This document shows, in pieces, positions 63,765 through 64,000 of a stretch of 64,000 nt of DNA. The notes below the pieces were generated by a model. It was not told the DNA's origin, ran no database searches, and saw nothing but the letters and a program-made list of their open reading frames with translations. Source of the stretch: Dermatophilus congolensis. GTDB taxonomy: Bacteria; Actinomycetota; Actinomycetes; Actinomycetales; Dermatophilaceae. The position numbers were made by a program, and so were the translations under genes. Each line of letters starts with the position of its first letter. The first letter of the stretch is position 1. The DNA is taken from NCBI GenBank assembly GCA_030538115.1, contig JAUNUP010000005.1:1-64000 (forward strand). The letters are read 5' to 3'.

Positions 63765-64000
63765 TTAGAGGGCGAAGCGGGCCATGTCTTGTTCGAGCGT
63801 GCCGACGAGGCGGCCGAGTTCGGCTGCTTCGGTGCGGGTGTGGCTCGCGCCCTCGGCTCCGCGGGCGGCGCCGTCGGCCACGGCCTGCGCCGATGCCGCG
63901 ATGCCGCGGGCGTTCTGGGCCGCCTCCTGAACCGAGCGGCTGATCTCGTTGGTGGTCGCGGTCTGCTGCTCGACAGCAGACGAGATCGTCATCTGCGTCT
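63765..64000 (-). CDS. Methyl-accepting chemotaxis protein, C-terminal fragment (5' end outside window)
   Basis: The frame is open to the window edge, so only the last 78 residues are present. The sequence SSAVEQQTATTNEISRSVQE and then AAQNARGIAASAQAVADGAA is the C-terminal helix of the cytoplasmic coiled-coil domain with methylation-type Gln/Glu pairs. The stop lies 12 bp from the symporter stop, convergent with it. Together with the Aer-like PAS protein it indicates a chemotaxis system in the host. Confidence 0.88.
   Translation of the reverse strand, partial: TQMTISSAVEQQTATTNEISRSVQEAAQNARGIAASAQAVADGAARGAEGASHTRTEAAELGRLVGTLEQDMARFAL

Overview
This 64 kb window comes from a high-GC Gram-positive chromosome (Actinomycetota). 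The signs are very GC-rich codon use, frequent GTG starts, ATGA/TGATG gene overlaps, lipoprotein signal sequences, DtxR/IdeR-type iron boxes, a K+-independent H+-pyrophosphatase and actinobacterial-style narGHJI and cas operons. A PAS (Aer-like) protein and a chemoreceptor tail suggest a motile organism. Nitrate reductase plus pyruvate formate-lyase suggest a facultative anaerobe. A motile Micrococcales-type lineage would fit, but the genus cannot be read from the sequence.

Left part (1-18.9 kb): the C-terminal end of a DMT-type transporter, an acyltransferase behind an unusually structured leader, an SH3b lipoprotein, a three-gene COG2984/COG4120/COG1101-type ABC importer on the minus strand, H+-pyrophosphatase, an iron-siderophore ABC importer of four genes behind two iron boxes, a hotdog thioesterase, the PAS protein, an alpha/beta hydrolase and a complete AmmeMemoRadiSam set (Memo-like AmrB, AMMECR1-like AmrA, radical SAM AmrS).

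Middle part (19.1-47.1 kb): two nitrate/nitrite transporters and narGHJI form a respiratory nitrate reduction cluster that ends at a perfect hairpin. Immediately after it lies a long type I-E CRISPR array (57 repeat positions plus one decayed terminal repeat). The eight-gene cas operon cas3-cse1-cse2-cas7-cas5-cas6-cas1-cas2 follows, transcribed toward the array. Upstream of cas3 are a small Cys-containing orphan gene, several hairpins, a vestigial repeat-spacer-repeat fragment with the same 61-nt period, and an AlbA_2/Schlafen-type DNA-binding ATPase-like regulator behind an AT-rich palindrome. Then comes pyruvate formate-lyase in two pieces: a large subunit with the Cys-Cys active site and a separate 83-residue glycyl-radical protein. 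A strong terminator and a three-tier nested inverted repeat follow.

Right part (47.3-64 kb): a secreted GHL10-type glycosyl hydrolase-like protein, an OFA-type MFS carrier (possibly formate or oxalate), ilvD and cimA (isoleucine by the citramalate route), a lone V4R-domain protein, an FGGY sugar kinase, a DUF4031-HD fusion, a cytochrome P450, a family-4 glycosyltransferase, a lone Lrp/AsnC ligand-binding domain, a phospholipase-D-type cardiolipin synthase, a small GNAT protein, a DAACS symporter and the C-terminal end of a methyl-accepting chemotaxis protein.

The most notable features are the two-piece pyruvate formate-lyase, the CRISPR locus details (relic array beyond cas3, a 26-bp deletion inside the array, decayed distal repeats, a very short leader, and a 29th base that looks PAM-derived), the nested cruciform at 47.1-47.2 kb and the structured leader at 0.8-1.06 kb.
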